Shown piece by piece: positions 1 through 12,915 of a DNA stretch of 64,000 nucleotides; the stretch's first letter is position 1; every line of letters starts with the position of its first letter. The notes below the pieces were generated by a model. It ran no database searches. It was given only the letters and a program-made list of their open reading frames with translations, and was not told where the DNA came from. The stretch spans positions 1,860,001 through 1,924,000 of the forward strand of contig NADL03000451.1 of the NCBI GenBank assembly GCA_002205965.3, read 5' to 3'. The DNA is from Kappaphycus alvarezii (lineage: Eukaryota > Rhodophyta > Florideophyceae > Gigartinales > Solieriaceae). The position numbers were made by a program, and so were the translations under genes.

Positions 1-1814
1 TTAAGCGAGGGATATTGTCCAGAATTTGAGAGATCAAATGAGCTGTGTACCAACTGAGGACATTTTGATGAAACCAGAAGAATATAATCGTTCAACTCAC
101 CCAATAAATGCACAGTTTAGACAACAAAGTATTCCTGCCGTCAGAAATGCCATAATATCTGATCCAGACAGCACTACACGGTGGTGCACAATGCGGGAAG
201 ACGGTCAACAGTCCATCGTTGTATTGTTTCAATTCTATAGTGACAAGTCGGCTTTATCACTGAAGCCTTCCCGTTTAAAATTTTACCCTTTCCATGTCAC
301 CATACTCAAGTTTGCTGAGCAAAGAAGCTGCAGGCTAATAACTGCAGGAAAGACTGTTGCAGCTTTTCTCCCAACTGACGAAGGCCACAAAAAAGAAATG
401 AATGCAATCGATAGCATGTGACTTACGCTAGGTGCTATAGCATCGGTTATGCACCACTGAAAAGAATTACCAAAAAAGATTTCTCTGCCACAGACGTGGA
501 TGGCGTAGATTGGAGGTGTCATATGGTTGTTGAAAGCTATGTCGCTGATTTACAAGAAGCAAAGATGCTTCTATGAATTCGAGGTGGAACTTACACAGCT
601 CTACCATGCCATTGTTGTATGGCTTCAAGCGAGGAGTTTCCGGCCTGGACTGATTCCCCGAGAAGAGCCATTGTGAATACTGCCGCAGTTCTCGATGAAT
701 ACAATAACCTCCTTCGCTGCTCAGAGTTGGAGAATCAGAAGGACCCAGCAAAATCGCGTGAAATGAAACAGAAAGCAAAAGATCTACTCTGAGGTATGTC
801 TTTGCATCCGAAAATGCCAATTTCCATGATTTACCTTTTGTCGGGACTTGTACTTCACTGGATATCTACAGAGTATTCTGTTTTGAGCCCATGCATAATT
901 TATACCTCGGTATATCACTGCTGTTGAAGCAAGCTGCAATGGGGAGACTTCTATCAGAAGAGCTCTTATCATCATCTCTTTCATCCAGACCTTCTGTTCC
1001 TAGAACATATCGCAGTATCGGAGGAGAGATTACTCGTGAGCTCAGCTACTTCCTGTCCTATATTACTAAGGAACCAGTCGGTTACAATCTACTTGTAGAT
1101 TTATAAATCGACGGTGGGAAGATCGGTTTCAATGGACTCTTTCGAGATGAAGATCTTTCCGGGATATTGGAAGCAAAAGATTTCAAACTTGTTGACCAAG
1201 TTACCCCTTCCCTAGGAGCAATGATAGACTGGTATTGCGATGATCTTGAGGCTGCACCAATAAATAAGGTATTTGTTCAATATGGTGACCTCCTTCTAAT
1301 TTTCGTTCCTTCGGGCAGTAGATTGAGTTGATGGGACGAACTGAGACTGGGTTAAGTAACTAATACCATCAAAAGGTTTAAAGAGATGGGAATGAAGATA
1401 CTTGGTGACTCTCAGAAACACGGTATAGGGACTCTAAAATGGCATATGCTAGATCATATTATCGAGGACTTGCGACGAATGGGTAGCTTGCAGTATGGAG
1501 ACAGTGGTATTATTGAATATGACCATGCCGTACACAGGCGACTCTATCAATTGAAATCGAGAAGAAAAACTTCTGCCATGAATGAGACTATTAATCGCTT
1601 ATCTACAGAAACAAGAAGAGAAGGATGGGGTCGGCCGCGGAGAGGAGCAAGAATGATGAAAACAAATCAAGAAAGAAAGCAGCCGAGTCGGATAAATCTT
1701 GTACGGTTCAAGGAGTTTTTCGAAATGTCGCCTCTTGAATTTCTTGACCTGAAATCTGCCGAAAAACAGCGGAAGTTAACGCATTATCCAGGTAATAGAA
1801 GGAGGGCTCGATAA
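1..1814 (+). pseudogene. Plavaka/Tnp2-like DNA transposon transposase, copy A (5' end cut by the window)
   Basis: The pieces lie in order on the plus strand across several frames. Residues such as DSTTRWCTMREDGQQS and LKFYPFHVTILKFAE (26-421) are followed by EPMHNLYLGIS (about 885-915), then a WYCDDLEAAP stretch (about 1230-1260) and LKWHMLDHIIEDLRRMGSL (1386-1814). This order fits the Plavaka/Tnp2-like (CMC superfamily) transposases of fungi, oomycetes and algae, which cut and paste DNA; the family call rests on recall of that pattern, not on a search. A second copy with the same blocks lies at 59399-62406 in the same orientation. Frames change several times and the left end is missing, so the copy is probably inactive, though some breaks could be sequence errors. 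Confidence 0.6.
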
Positions 1815-2299
1815 GGAAAATTCTGAGAACTAATATTGAAAGAGTTTAGCGAAGAATAGCTTGAGAACCTGAAAACTTGCATTCTAGAAACTGTGGAGAA
1901 ATCTTTTTGTTCCGGTCGTTCCTCATCGAACATTAAGATATAATTCTCTCCGTCTGCCTTTACATCCGGTTACGTAGTTCCACCTCTCTCCGACTGAATT
2001 AAGAGGAGAGTAAATGCAACTTAAGAGAACTGCTTCAATCGTATCTCACAACGTATAGTTGCAGCAACATCATGCTACGGATCAGACAAGCCGAAGCTTG
2101 ATATAGTAATGGTTGAAGAATGCCAAACTTGTCGCTCTGAACTTCCACCAAATAGCATCCAAGTGTGGTTCGGGAAACTCCGAGCTCTCATTACTCTTTC
2201 AGTTACTGGAAAGATGCGCCCAGGTACAAATAGATGCGTAGCTCATAACAACCTGATTGCTCTGATTGCGAATCCGTTATAATTCGAGCATATTTCTTT

Positions 2300-2647
2300 T
2301 TGCAATTATATGACGTTATAAGTGCTACGATTCTACCTCCTGATGCCGTAGAGCGAGCATTAGATTGCATTCGACTGCGATGGTCTAGGCAAGATGGTGA
2401 GGAACGGAAATCTGGCTGGACTAGCATATATGATTTGTGTCCACTTGACAGTGTGCGAGGTCTGGCGCACACTATCAACGGGGGCGTCATGAACAGGAAA
2501 CTGAGAAAGCATACTGGCAGAATCAGGAAGCTTGCAGAATTTAACGGGGATGATGACGGTTGGCTATCGGAGCTGTTCTATGCGAACCGATTCTACAACG
2601 ATAGAGGTATTCCTTTTAGAGTTGACCCAGATGAGGGAGTACATTAA
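2300..2647 (+). pseudogene. C-terminal block of Plavaka/Tnp2-like transposase, copy A
   Basis: The open frame carries ALDCIRLRWSRQDG, CPLDSVRGLAH and a C-terminal stretch ending RVDPDEGVH. The same two blocks recur in copy B (about 62100-62250, CIRLRWAR and CPLDSVRGF), so they belong to one element family. Between this block and the previous one (2020-2300) plus-strand residues such as DIVMVEECQTCRSELPPNS can still be read with stops. The block is either the transposase C-terminus or a second element gene; the sequence does not decide. Confidence 0.5.
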
Positions 2648-4100
2648 CTGGACAAAGTACTACGGTTAATCTCAGAACCATAATAAAGCATCACTCCAAT
2701 GGTAATAGTGGAAGACGTTTTATTAGTTTCTACTGTAAACAAATTTCTCGCAGAAACGGCCGTGAGCCACCACAGTAACTGAACCACCACATAGATCACT
2801 GACCTTTGGTTACGTCACTGAATAAAAATGAAGTACTCTATTGACATCGTTACATAGCCAGATCAGAAAATCCAGTAGTTGAAATTGTTTATGTAACAAA
2901 ACAGAAAAAAGTTATGAGCTTGGTATAGGTTGCACGGCCAAGGCTTTATTTTAGCTTAGGTTAAGTAACCAAATCAAATATAGTTCAAATATTTGTAATT
3001 TAATGAAAAAGAAATACATCAAGGAATACGAATGCTATCATTTACCCTGCATTTCTAGCTTTTTTTATGTAATTCATTGACTAAGACGCAAACTATCCAA
3101 GACCTCAGTCCTCGAATTGGGAGGGAAATTTTAGCTCTTTATGAAGAACTACCGGAGGTTCAGTCCTTCGTCTTCGGATGTCGTACTTGAGTTCTGACTG
3201 CGTACTACCGAATAAAATTTGTACGGTCACTCTAACTTAGAATGAAGCATGCTGGTGAAGGTGATTTCGGTATACTTGTGCTTTCCATTTGGTTATCGGG
3301 GCTTTTATACCTAAAGAGAACGTCACAGTTGGGTTGCAGGGTCTACATAGAGTCAGATTTACCGACAGCTGTTAGATTTATTGTTAGTAGCTATGATGGA
3401 TGAGGCATAAAAAGCGTGACTGGAAGAAAATGCGATTGTTTGTACTTTACTAACCAATTTTGTGGGCATCTGCAAGAGAATGCGCGCTGTGCTGTTGGCA
3501 TCGACTGTAACTAGAAGCAGCCGATGCCCTGTTGCAAGTGTCTCTGAACAGATGTCGTCAAGTTTCATGGCCGCCTTTTTGTTACTTTCAGCAGGTTGAA
3601 AACGGAGTCTGTAGTTGCATAGCTGGCACTTGGCCTTTGCATTAGGTATGCTACCTGAAGGTGGTTGGTTTATGATATGTTTTCGAGTATTGAATTGACT
3701 TTTTCAGATGTCGCGATGAGGCGGGAGCATTATAATTCCATTGTGCCGGTACCAGGGCCAAATATCTTAATATCTTCGTCAGTAGTACTGTTTCAATGCA
3801 GTACGTACGGTAGCCAGGATACATTTCTCCTCGCCGTCCACTACTATGCTGCAACTTCTTTGCGCACTCCAAGCATCGCCTTCACATGGACGTGCTTGTG
3901 GATAGTCCCTATCCGATAAGGGGTACAAGGTCTGAGGACGGAGTATGTACTTCTGTCAACATCAATGGGCTTGGCTTGTTGGAGGAAACTTCCCCCAGCA
4001 TCAAATCATTTGAAAGATTGATGCTCAGAGTGGTGAACTGATATATATATGCGAGGTTATTTGTTCATAAAGCTCTACCGACTCAACTCAATTTGTCAAC
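2648..4100. other. AT-rich intergenic stretch, no gene recognised
   Basis: Only short scattered ORFs are present on either strand, none with recognisable residues. It probably holds the decayed 3' part of the transposon before it plus neutral DNA. Confidence 0.5.
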
Positions 4101-4159
4101 TTAATTTTTCAACTCGAGTAACTTCGTACAATACATTACTTGAGTTTTAAACCACAGTG

Positions 4160-4372
4160 AGTCACTGCCTAGGGAGGAAGTGAGGAAGAAGAGGGGACGG
4201 AGAGGTAAGTTTTGGAAGGGGGGGAAGGTTTGAGTTGAGTTCCTCGTCCTCCTCGTCGTCGAAGTTGAAGACATGCGGGAAATACCACGAGGGCTAGGGA
4301 GGGGTGTGGAAGTCTCAGGGGGAAGGGATAATGGGCTGGGTAAAGGAAGAGAGAGGAAAGGCACTGGCGCAA
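4160..4372. repeat. Purine-rich (GGA/GAA) low-complexity tract
   Basis: The plus strand is dominated by G and A, with runs such as GGGGGGGAAGG, giving Pro/Ser/Leu-rich translations on the minus strand. These ORFs are composition artefacts. The stretch 4380-5260 after it has no recognisable gene. Confidence 0.6.
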
Positions 4373-5263
4373 GAAGAATTGAGCGGATGTGACGAAGGAC
4401 GAAGAACTAGTTCGTCAATGTCATCTCTCTCGCGTGATTTCTTCTTTTTTAACCTTTTCTTCTAAGCCTTTTTAAGCCTAACTATCGACGTGGAGGGCAA
4501 AGAACTCGATGACATGACCGTAAGATCATCCTTTTGGCTAGGGACCTGGAGAAAGTTGCTTGCAACTGGCGAGAATCTTTCTCCAGGGTGGCACTTGTCG
4601 TCGAGCCACTGGAAAAGCTCCATCGGACGAGAGCAGACATCCGGGAAATGTGAGGCATCGAAGACAAGAAGGTCACAATGGACTCATAAACGAACTCCAT
4701 ACTTATTTAGATGTAGAATTTAGGTAGATTTGTAAAACTTGTTCGAATTGGTCGCGTAACCAATTACCCAATTAAAGAATACCAAAAACGCCAATCATTT
4801 TATCAAATAATAGCCGTGAAATTTAAGAAACTGTTTACATAAATTCAATTGCATTGTATAAGATTGGGTTCAGCAACCAGTTCTTTGTAGCAGTTAGATC
4901 TCAGAGGCAGGCTGAAATATCATATTAGGATGGATGATCCATTCGTATATAGTCCGAAAACTCCTTTGTCTCCTATTATACGTGCTCACACTGTGAGCGC
5001 TAATAACAGGAGAGTAGCACTCGCAAGTCTATGAGTTCTGTGCGTTGTCACTGACCACTTTATAGGCCCAGTAGTGAGGTTATTCTTTCGCCACCGGCTA
5101 TGCAAAGAGCCATTGGCGATGGCTTTGCGCGTAGCCGATGGTAATACAACTAAATAACCGATCTAATGTCTCCTTGAGTTTTCCCAGAACAAACGTGAAT
5201 TACCTCTTAATTGCCCCACGACTTGTAGCCTCGAAGGCTATGCTACTAAAATTTTTATCTTGC

Positions 5264-8099
5264 TTAGCTATCCTGGGAGAGAACTGGAATGATGTAGTCT
5301 TCGTTAAATGCCTGTATAGTTTCACCTGGGGATGGTGTATGGCAAATGTAACAGTCTATGAATTGCTTGAGCAAACTACAAACAACTTTTGAAAAGTACT
5401 CATGTCGTACGATGATATAAATGTGACCATTGCGAGGGTACATGAATGCAATCTTAAACATGCGGTCGCGGTTTCCCAATGACTCATATAGGGTACTGCT
5501 CCTTGTAACATTCAATTCATCTGTATATTCATTGTCGCTTGCTTCTTCCTTCCTGTTCCCAATCTGTTTAGGTATGATACAACCGCAGAATTACATAAGG
5601 ATGCTGTCGCAGAAAGCAACAATTCCTCGTATCTCCCCTTCATTACTTTGGCTTCGCTCCCTCCTTTCAATGTGCCGTTTCTCTTACGGGGTAAATCTTT
5701 AATAAACGCTGCCATCCATGCATCAAAGCGAGCAATAATCATCACACTCATCTCAGAGTCGTCCTCAATGCAACCTCTATGAAAAGCTTCCAGCACCAGA
5801 TGAGCCGGTTCGTGTCTAAACAATTTGTCAGGTCCCTCCAGGATAATATCCTCCATCAACTCCGTTCTCTCTGTGCATATCGCTTCGAATGCAGCAGTTC
5901 TCCAACAAGAACTCACAACAATACTTTCGGCATCCTTCTTATACAATTTCGAGTACGCTTCGTCGGACTGCTTTTCTCGTTCTCCATGGCTGTTTTGTGC
6001 AGCCCTTGTGGTCTTGTTAGAAAGGATGAGAGAATAACCAAGCTGCTGGAAAAAACATTCTTCAATGCCTTTTTACGACTCCCTACATTCTCCGAACATC
6101 ATATTTTCACCCTTCGAAGGAGAGTCTTGCTCTTCCCCGCAATGTTTGAAATTTCACTCAACATACCTTCAGGGATGCTATCATATGACTACAGTATTTG
6201 GATGCAGTTTTATGCAATAAAAAGGTGAAATGGATACTTCGTTGAAAAATAGAAATCACCCTCCCTAGAAAGCTCCGTCGGACAACGAGGAACACTATCC
6301 TATTGTAACGAACCTTACTATCTAACTCTTCATATGACTGAAATATAGCGCCTGTCTTGCTGCCACCGGATAACTTCTTATACACTGTGTCATCTCTGTA
6401 CTCTAACTGCAGAACTCTCTGGCGCTAGTCTTTCCGCCGGATTCGAGGTGGTAATGTGTTATTAGAGTGCCATGCTTCTGCCTCATGTACCTCACCGAAC
6501 TCAGATTGAACAGTTTCCGTTGACAAAAATTTGGCAATCTACGGCATCGGGTCATAAAGATTGGCGAATGTGGTCATCCATTCGTCAGTACACCCACACT
6601 CTTGAGCGCGATATGAAGTGCAAGCCGTTTTTTATTCATTTCAGGAGAATTTTTGCAATGGCCATCTGACGTAGATCTCACAGACGACTTTGACGCAGAT
6701 CGGAGTATGTCTAATTCACTTTGTAAGGATGCGTTCTGCCCCTTCTCCCGATAGAGGTTATAATGAAGAAGTCCAATAGTCTTATGTAACTGGCGCATCT
6801 TCTGGTTTGTCCTGTGAAGCTCCCCTTTCGCATCACTGAGCTGTTGCCGTAATGTATCAATAGGACTTCGACCAATGACGGCTGGGTAGTCCTGCTCGTC
6901 AGAGGAGTCGCTTTCACTAATGCCAGGAAGCTCTCTTGTGGAGAGTTTGTTAGGGGACTGATTTCGAAATATTACTCTTTCATTGACTTGGTTACGTGAC
7001 CGGTTATCAGATCGCAACAAATTACCTCCTGCTCCATCGTTTCTTTTGGAAATTGGATTGCGGTGGACTAAGTGATTATTACCTGGTTTGTCTACTACCA
7101 CTGGCACTGAACGGCTAAGTATCCTGTCCTCTTCCGCTCCGAATATTGATCCGACTTCCTTTTTTTCTTCATCTTCCTCTTCCCCTCCTCTCGTCATATC
7201 AGAAGGTTCCGATCTTTCCATTTCCAGTTCGGATATATCTTCCTTTCTGGTCGAACTCTCTACCTCTTCTACCTTCCCACCATCCGCAATCTCTCCCTTA
7301 TCAGTTACCCCGCTATCATCCGCCGCCTCTAACTCCTCAGTATCGAAATGAACAATTCGACGTTCTCTGTCGGACTTATCTCCTTGACTAGTAGTAAAAA
7401 TATTCTTACGCGTCCAAAGGGAGCTTTTCTTGAAAAGAATACTCCTAGTCGGAGGATTCACAGGATCTGGAGAGCTTTTTAAACGAAATCTCCGGTTAAG
7501 GCTACTGAATTTGTAGAAGATCCAGTACTTCCTTTCGCGTCGCATGATTTGTCTTCAGCCTTTTCTCGGTACGGTTTCGGGGCATTTTCCTCTGAATCTT
7601 CCGGAAGTAGCCCTAAAACTTTCACCCATAGACTCTTATTCCGAAACGGTGCCTTCTTTATTGCCAATGGAGTTGGAGAGGTGGTATTGCCGACAGTGTT
7701 GGAGATTAGATGAATACTGCCTATGATCGGTAAATCTGATGTACCCTTAACTGTTTTATTGCTCTTAGATCCAAAACGCACAGAAACAGGTATATTTATT
7801 CCAAATGTACCGTAGTAGTTTTCGAGACGGGGCTTGATTTGCGTTGAACTCCTGAAGTACGCGGCGATATCGTTGTCCCTCTCTTTTTTGCCTGTCTGGC
7901 CATGTTTTGAAAGGCTATTCGAGCCGGATCTGCGTAGAGCACTGTAGGAATGAGTGTTGAGGGTAGTTGTGGAGAGGTAATTGGGGTTGTCTGCAGTAGT
8001 ACAGAAAACAAGTATGTCGGGCTGGGTTCGGACAGGACCACTAAGGCCTGCAAACATGGGCAAATGCATCTTCCAGTGGAAAATATATTGTACAACCAC
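5264..8099 (-). pseudogene. Unrecognised protein gene with acidic and coiled-coil regions, frame-broken
   Basis: Consecutive minus-strand frames read as one long protein: 8099-7479, 7545-6574, 6600-6160 and 5946-5264. The first part is Ser/Thr-rich and basic. The second (323 residues) has an acidic stretch with EEEDEEKKE and then a predicted coiled coil beginning near SPIDTLRQQLSDAKGEL. After the frame change near 6580 the reading continues as CTDEWMTTFANLYDPMP with two in-frame stops. The last part (residues such as LMEDIILEGPDKLFRHEP) is shifted once more near 5515. I recognise no family. It may be a host gene damaged by sequence errors or an accessory gene of a mobile element. The near-perfect palindrome at 8089-8124 lies at its 5' end. 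Confidence 0.45.
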
Positions 8100-8124
8100 A
8101 AGTTGTACAAGTTGTGGTTGTACA
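8089..8124. repeat. 36-bp near-perfect palindrome
   Basis: Arms TGTACAACCACAA and TTGTGGTTGTACA are exact inverted copies. The spacer GTTGTACAAG contains a palindromic TTGTACAA. Only two central positions break full symmetry. It overlaps the first codons of the minus-strand reading frame that begins at 8099, so it may be a regulatory or mobile-element end sequence. Confidence 0.75.
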
Positions 8125-8439
8125 GTGTACAGTCTAGTAGCCTTACACTTGAGGCTCCAGATTACACATATGACACGTAATCCAGAATCTGACGATATTC
8201 AAGGATACTGAAATGGCCCAAATAACTCTAAACACCTGAAATCGAATATTGTGCGGACTGCACATGATGAGCCAAGTTGCCACTAACATTAGTAATCGGG
8301 AGATTGTCAAAAGTACAGTACGATATTGTTACTGCAAACAGGTTAGTAACCTGAAATTATCAATTAATGATGAATTTCAGTGAGAATCAATATAATTTGT
8401 AAATATCACACGACAAAACTTGAAGTCGAAATAATGAGG

Positions 8440-9650
8440 TAACCTGGAGCAACTGGAGACACCTTGGGGCATCCTGGATATAATCTGGAACTCCTTGATA
8501 TAGAAATCGGAATTCCTGTGATACACACTAATTCTAGGCGTATTTTCCGGCATTCCTGGACATGTTCTGGGCATTCCTGGGATTACCTCGGTATTCTTGG
8601 AATATTTTGGGCATTCTTGCGGAACCAAGTGCATTTCTGGGATATTTTGTGTATACTCTGGGTTACCTAGGCACTTCTGCTAGTGGGGGTATCATGGACA
8701 TATCTGGTTGTATAATGGGAGATATTAGACTATCCTGGGGGTATTCTTCATCACTCCTGGGATTATCATTCGCAATCCTGGGGTTATCCTGGGCAATCCT
8801 GAGCAATCCCGGGGAGTAACTAAGTACTACTCAGTTCAGTAATCCTGGGAGTTATCCTGGTCATTACTGGGTTTATCATTGGTAATCTTGGGGTATCCTG
8901 GACAATTATGAGCAACCCTGGGATATAAGGCACAATTCTGGCCGAAACCTGGGCACTCCTGAAAGAAACCAAGGAACTTCTGGGGGTATTCTGGTAGTTC
9001 TTGTGGTCCTTATCGGCAATCCTTGAGGTATTTCTGGCAAATTACGGGAACCTAGGATTTTTACCCAGGAATCTTGGCATCAATTCCGGGATACCTGGGA
9101 CTAATCCGGGAACCCTGGGTTTTTCCCAAGAATTTTTATCAATGGCTTGGAATTTGGCTTGAACAATCTAATCTATTTCTTTATATGGCTTTGATATTGG
9201 TAAAGTAACTTAGGAGATCCTACTATCTTTTCCGCGACCTGGATACTACTGTGTTCTAGTAAAAAGACGACATAAATCCTTTTCTGGGGACTCAGGAATC
9301 CTGGCGTTTTTCCCAGGAATCATAGGATGATTTTTAGGAATCTTGGGAGTTAACGACGTCTTCTTTCCTCAAGAAATTTGGAATTCCAAATTTCGAGTTT
9401 CAAGGAATTCCTGCGATATAGATCCCAGGTTTTCAGTAATTCCTTCCCAGGAACCCTGGAAAGATCTTCCGGGAATCCTGGCGAGGAAATTATAACAATG
9501 CAAAAACGGCATTTACGTAACGTGCGTAACACCCCAGGTTCAAACCCAAGGTCGAAGGTCCCAGGATCCCAGGATTCCTGGGATTCAATCCTGGGCCAAA
9601 AGCACACACCGGGGATCCTGGGGAATTCCTGGGATAGGGCTAACCTGGAA
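8440..9650. repeat. Degenerate minisatellite built on TCCTGGGA / TCCCAGGA
   Basis: About 1.2 kb is filled with diverged copies of a short unit close to GGCAATCCTGGGATTATC, spaced by roughly 15-17 bases and clearest at 8550-8900. From about 9050 onwards the complementary form (CCCAGGAATC) is mixed in, for example at 9300-9320 and 9560-9580. ORFs here translate to repetitive G/W/F/L-rich or P-rich peptides and are artefacts. Confidence 0.7.
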
Positions 9651-9659
9651 TTTGGACTA

Positions 9660-11670
9660 TATAACGACGGATGCACCCCTCTTTGCAGTGGAAGTGAAAG
9701 CTACATTTACTGTGGTGTGGGAACCAATGAGGTCTCGCGAAAAGAGATTGGCCGGATGGGGAACTCCTTCGATATGGGATTGTCAAATGTGGGGACCATT
9801 TTTGTGGGTATCCGGGGCGGGCTCGGGACAGGTAGGGGGATGGAGTGAACCGATTGTCTGTATTTTAGTTTCCGTGAGTTCGAATCCTATCGGGGGTTCG
9901 GTAGCTGACCAATCGAGGGCCTGCTATCTCGCCGATGGCAAAATGCGTTTCAAATACTGTTTCTACGTTTCCTGAGTTACCTACAGTATTTTTCTAGTAT
10001 GCTTGCAGCTCCTTTGGCCGTCATTTCATTAAAGAATTTCGTCAATTGACAGTACAGTACGCAGATATCAAGAAGAATGAAGCGTCATGCATAATAACGC
10101 AGTCATCGGGCTGCTGTCAGGTCTGCCACAATGGGGACTCTGATGCGATGGGGTAAAATCGGGAGTCAACCCTGCGGAGGTTTACGCCCATTTCCTAACT
10201 AACGAGGTTGGAGCCCCTGTCAACGACGGTGAAGTTGGGAGCGTCATAGCTAGCTATCTATCGGCATAAGTAGGCACAAAAATCGCCAATAAAAGAATTG
10301 TCGTGAAGGTGTGGCAGCTTGAGAACGCTGCCGTCGCATTCGAGCATTAAAATAAACTTGGATACCCTTGAGAAGATGTTATGCAGCATTGATTCAACGG
10401 AATAAGCGATGTTTGGGGTGGCTGGAGGAGGGATACAGAGCTTTGGAATCCTTGGAAGCTCTGCCTTTTCCGCTCAAAGACTACCGATTGAAATTTGGGG
10501 GTAATTTGATCAATCTACGTACGATCTCCGCGGCTGCTTTCGCTCTGTTGTCGGAAGAGGAGCAGAAGTGCTGGAAATGTTGGATGACCAAATGCCCGAT
10601 GGAGTCTTTCAATGTTGTCTGAGGGAGGGCTATTTCCCCGGGAGGCGTTTCAAATGGATGGGACATTTTGACTATATCAAGAGGGTTTGGATCCGGAAGC
10701 ACTGGTTCGAGTTTTGTGTTTCGGGAAGTTTGTATTTTCGGTGATGAGACCGTCACAGATGAATGAGCTGCCAGGGTCGTTGTGGAGGGTTTAGAATGCG
10801 ATCAAAGCGTGAGATTTGACGAGGAACGGGTGCGATCAGAATCATTTGCTGATGCGGACATGATTACTGTGAGCGTTTCCTTGGAGATACAGGTCGAATC
10901 GGTGTTCTATTTTCGTGTGAGGGCTCAAGAGGAAAAGAGACGGTGTGGGCGGGAGGACGAGCAAGATCAGGCAGAATAGGTGGGATGTGCCAGGTGTGTT
11001 CTGAAGCGTCCAGTAAAGGCAGAATGCGCAAGAGGGTGAGATTAGGATGCTGCCAAATCGGAATGGTGTGGTGCAATACTAGCTGGAGGCTAGTAAAGCC
11101 ACTTGGGTGTTCGTAGCCCACTTTCTTGGTAAGTTGGTAGAGCTTGCGGTTTCTGAACCAAGATTGCCTAGGACAATCACTAGAGTTGTTTACACTTTTT
11201 CTAGCGTTAAACGCTCAGTGGTTTGGGTGAATCAACATCAAACCCATACAAGACAGGAAATCAACCCCAAGATTTCCTGAGTAACGATGATTAATACAGG
11301 TCTCTTTTGCCTAGGTTGCAAATCGGTGGCATTGACGAATGGTTGCAAGTATGAGGGATATCTCAGCTTAGACAGTTGGTGGCCCGTTAACTCAGTGGTT
11401 GCAAAACTGCCAAGTGATATATATAGCTCGGCTAAGTCAGACTATCCACTATCGGTTAAGTTAGAAGTACACTTAATAAATACAAATAAAATACAATAAA
11501 TATAGTAGTCAATGGATGGTTCCGGAAATCCTATTTTGTGATGTCAGAAAATACTACGTATTGTAGAAATGTGATTGTGGCAATCACACGAACTGTCTTG
11601 AAATGTCAAGCACATTTTTGTCCGAGTAAATGCTAAGGCCTCATACAGTTTAAGCAGTTTTGCTACTGGT
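9660..11670. other. Region without a recognised gene
   Basis: The longest candidates are short plus-strand ORFs at 9652-9975 and 10368-10622. The second keeps a sensible composition past its stop (to about 10740), so it may be part of a broken gene, but I cannot name it. Confidence 0.35.
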
Positions 11671-11678
11671 AGACCTCA

Positions 11679-12915
11679 GTGGTGAAGCACACTGTATCGT
11701 CCTTCCTGACTTCATCAATCGCACAACACTCCCGCCTCGCCCTCTTCTCCAGTTTGCTTCTTACCATCAGAAGTCAGCTGATCGCACATATGATGTTCAT
11801 TTCTAGACGCCGTAAACGACGATTGCTTGACGCAACATTTACTGAAAGGCTGACAACGTTGGGGAAGCGAAGAAGAGATCGCCGAATTCGAGAATGCTCT
11901 CTACAACGTCCGAGCATGTCTGCGCTTTCCTTTTTATTCGGATCTGTTTGTGATCAATCGCTCATAACGCTGACTGGATTCAATTTTAAGGCGTTTCATT
12001 ACATTCTCTCCAACTTTTACCCAGTTTATAACATATATCCCCCATACTCTAAAGGTGGGATAATTCTATTGCATTCAAGTGGCATGGTAAAAAGAGGTCA
12101 TCCGCGCAGCATGTCGTTAACGCAATTCCTAGGACAGGTCTTAGCATGGGGCAGATTGCGGGGATCAGAACATGTTTTGTGATTACTTTTTGGTATACAA
12201 AGATCGATCTTCTCATTATTTATGTGGTTTGGAAGACGAATCCCAGCGAAAATTTTAAAGAACGATCCTCGTGCTTCTGCTGAGATGCCCTCTGAAGAAG
12301 AGCTGAAACAGTTCCAATTGGCAATTGGAAGCAAGTACTCCATTTAGCAGAATGTTTATTGTCTTGCGGATGGCCTAAAACTATATATCGAACACAGCGG
12401 AGATTGCTTCTTTCAAGACATATTCTATAATGGGTGGACGCATGATCACTACGCCGGGATTGTTTTTTCTTTGCCCTAGTGGAGTTATCATTGTTTGCGC
12501 AATCAAAGCACCGGGTGAAATGCATCATTCAATCATACCTGAATGGGATGGAATCTATGAAAGGCTTTGAGACATCTATGATACATACGGAGTCTGTTGT
12601 GTTGTAGACTCAGCTTTTTCTAAACGAGATTTCCCTTTTTTAACCAAATCGTCTCAAGATGCGCTCCTTACCAGAAATGGTACTTCTGCTATGTTCACCA
12701 TGCTAAAGCAAGCGACATCTGTGAAGCAAGCATCTGAATGGGGATGAGAGCTTTAAAGGGAGCATTTACCAGTATAAAAGACAGGCTAATTTACGAGGAG
12801 AGAAGGGAGCGATCATATCATTTTACTCTACAATCGTTGAGCGAGCCTGGTGGGCATCAAACAGATTTTGTCTACTTACATACCACACCTGAGTGTCAAG
12901 GTTAACGAATTTTTA
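11679..12915 (+). pseudogene. PIF/Harbinger-type DDE transposase (DDE_Tnp_4-like), broken
   Basis: The open frame 11679-12182 contains DQSLITLTGFNFKAFHYIL, YNIYPPYSKGG and RPRSM-like HPRSMSLTQFLGQVLAW, an N-terminal pattern of algal and oomycete Harbinger-like transposases. Downstream, across stops and frame changes, come MWFGRRIPAKILKNDPRA (about 12222), ADGLKLYIEHSGDC (about 12370), FYNGWTHDHYAG (about 12424), VCAIKAPGEMHHSIIPEWDG (about 12495), and VVDSAFSKRDFPF (about 12604), followed by ATSVKQASEWG (about 12716). The Asp of ADG and of VVDSAF fit the first two DDE catalytic positions; the third is not assigned. The family is inferred from motif order. At least two stops and several shifts make the copy look dead unless they are sequence errors. 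Confidence 0.75.

Noticed and set aside
4101-4372. Pro/Ser/Leu-rich minus-strand ORFs
   Set aside because: Products of a purine-rich low-complexity tract.
7088-7391. Ser/Pro-rich plus-strand ORFs
   Set aside because: They are complements of the acidic Glu/Asp-rich region of the minus-strand gene.
9870-9910. A tRNA gene suggested by the B-box-like GAGTTCGAATCC
   Set aside because: The T-arm does not pair well and no matching acceptor, D-arm or anticodon arm can be built upstream.
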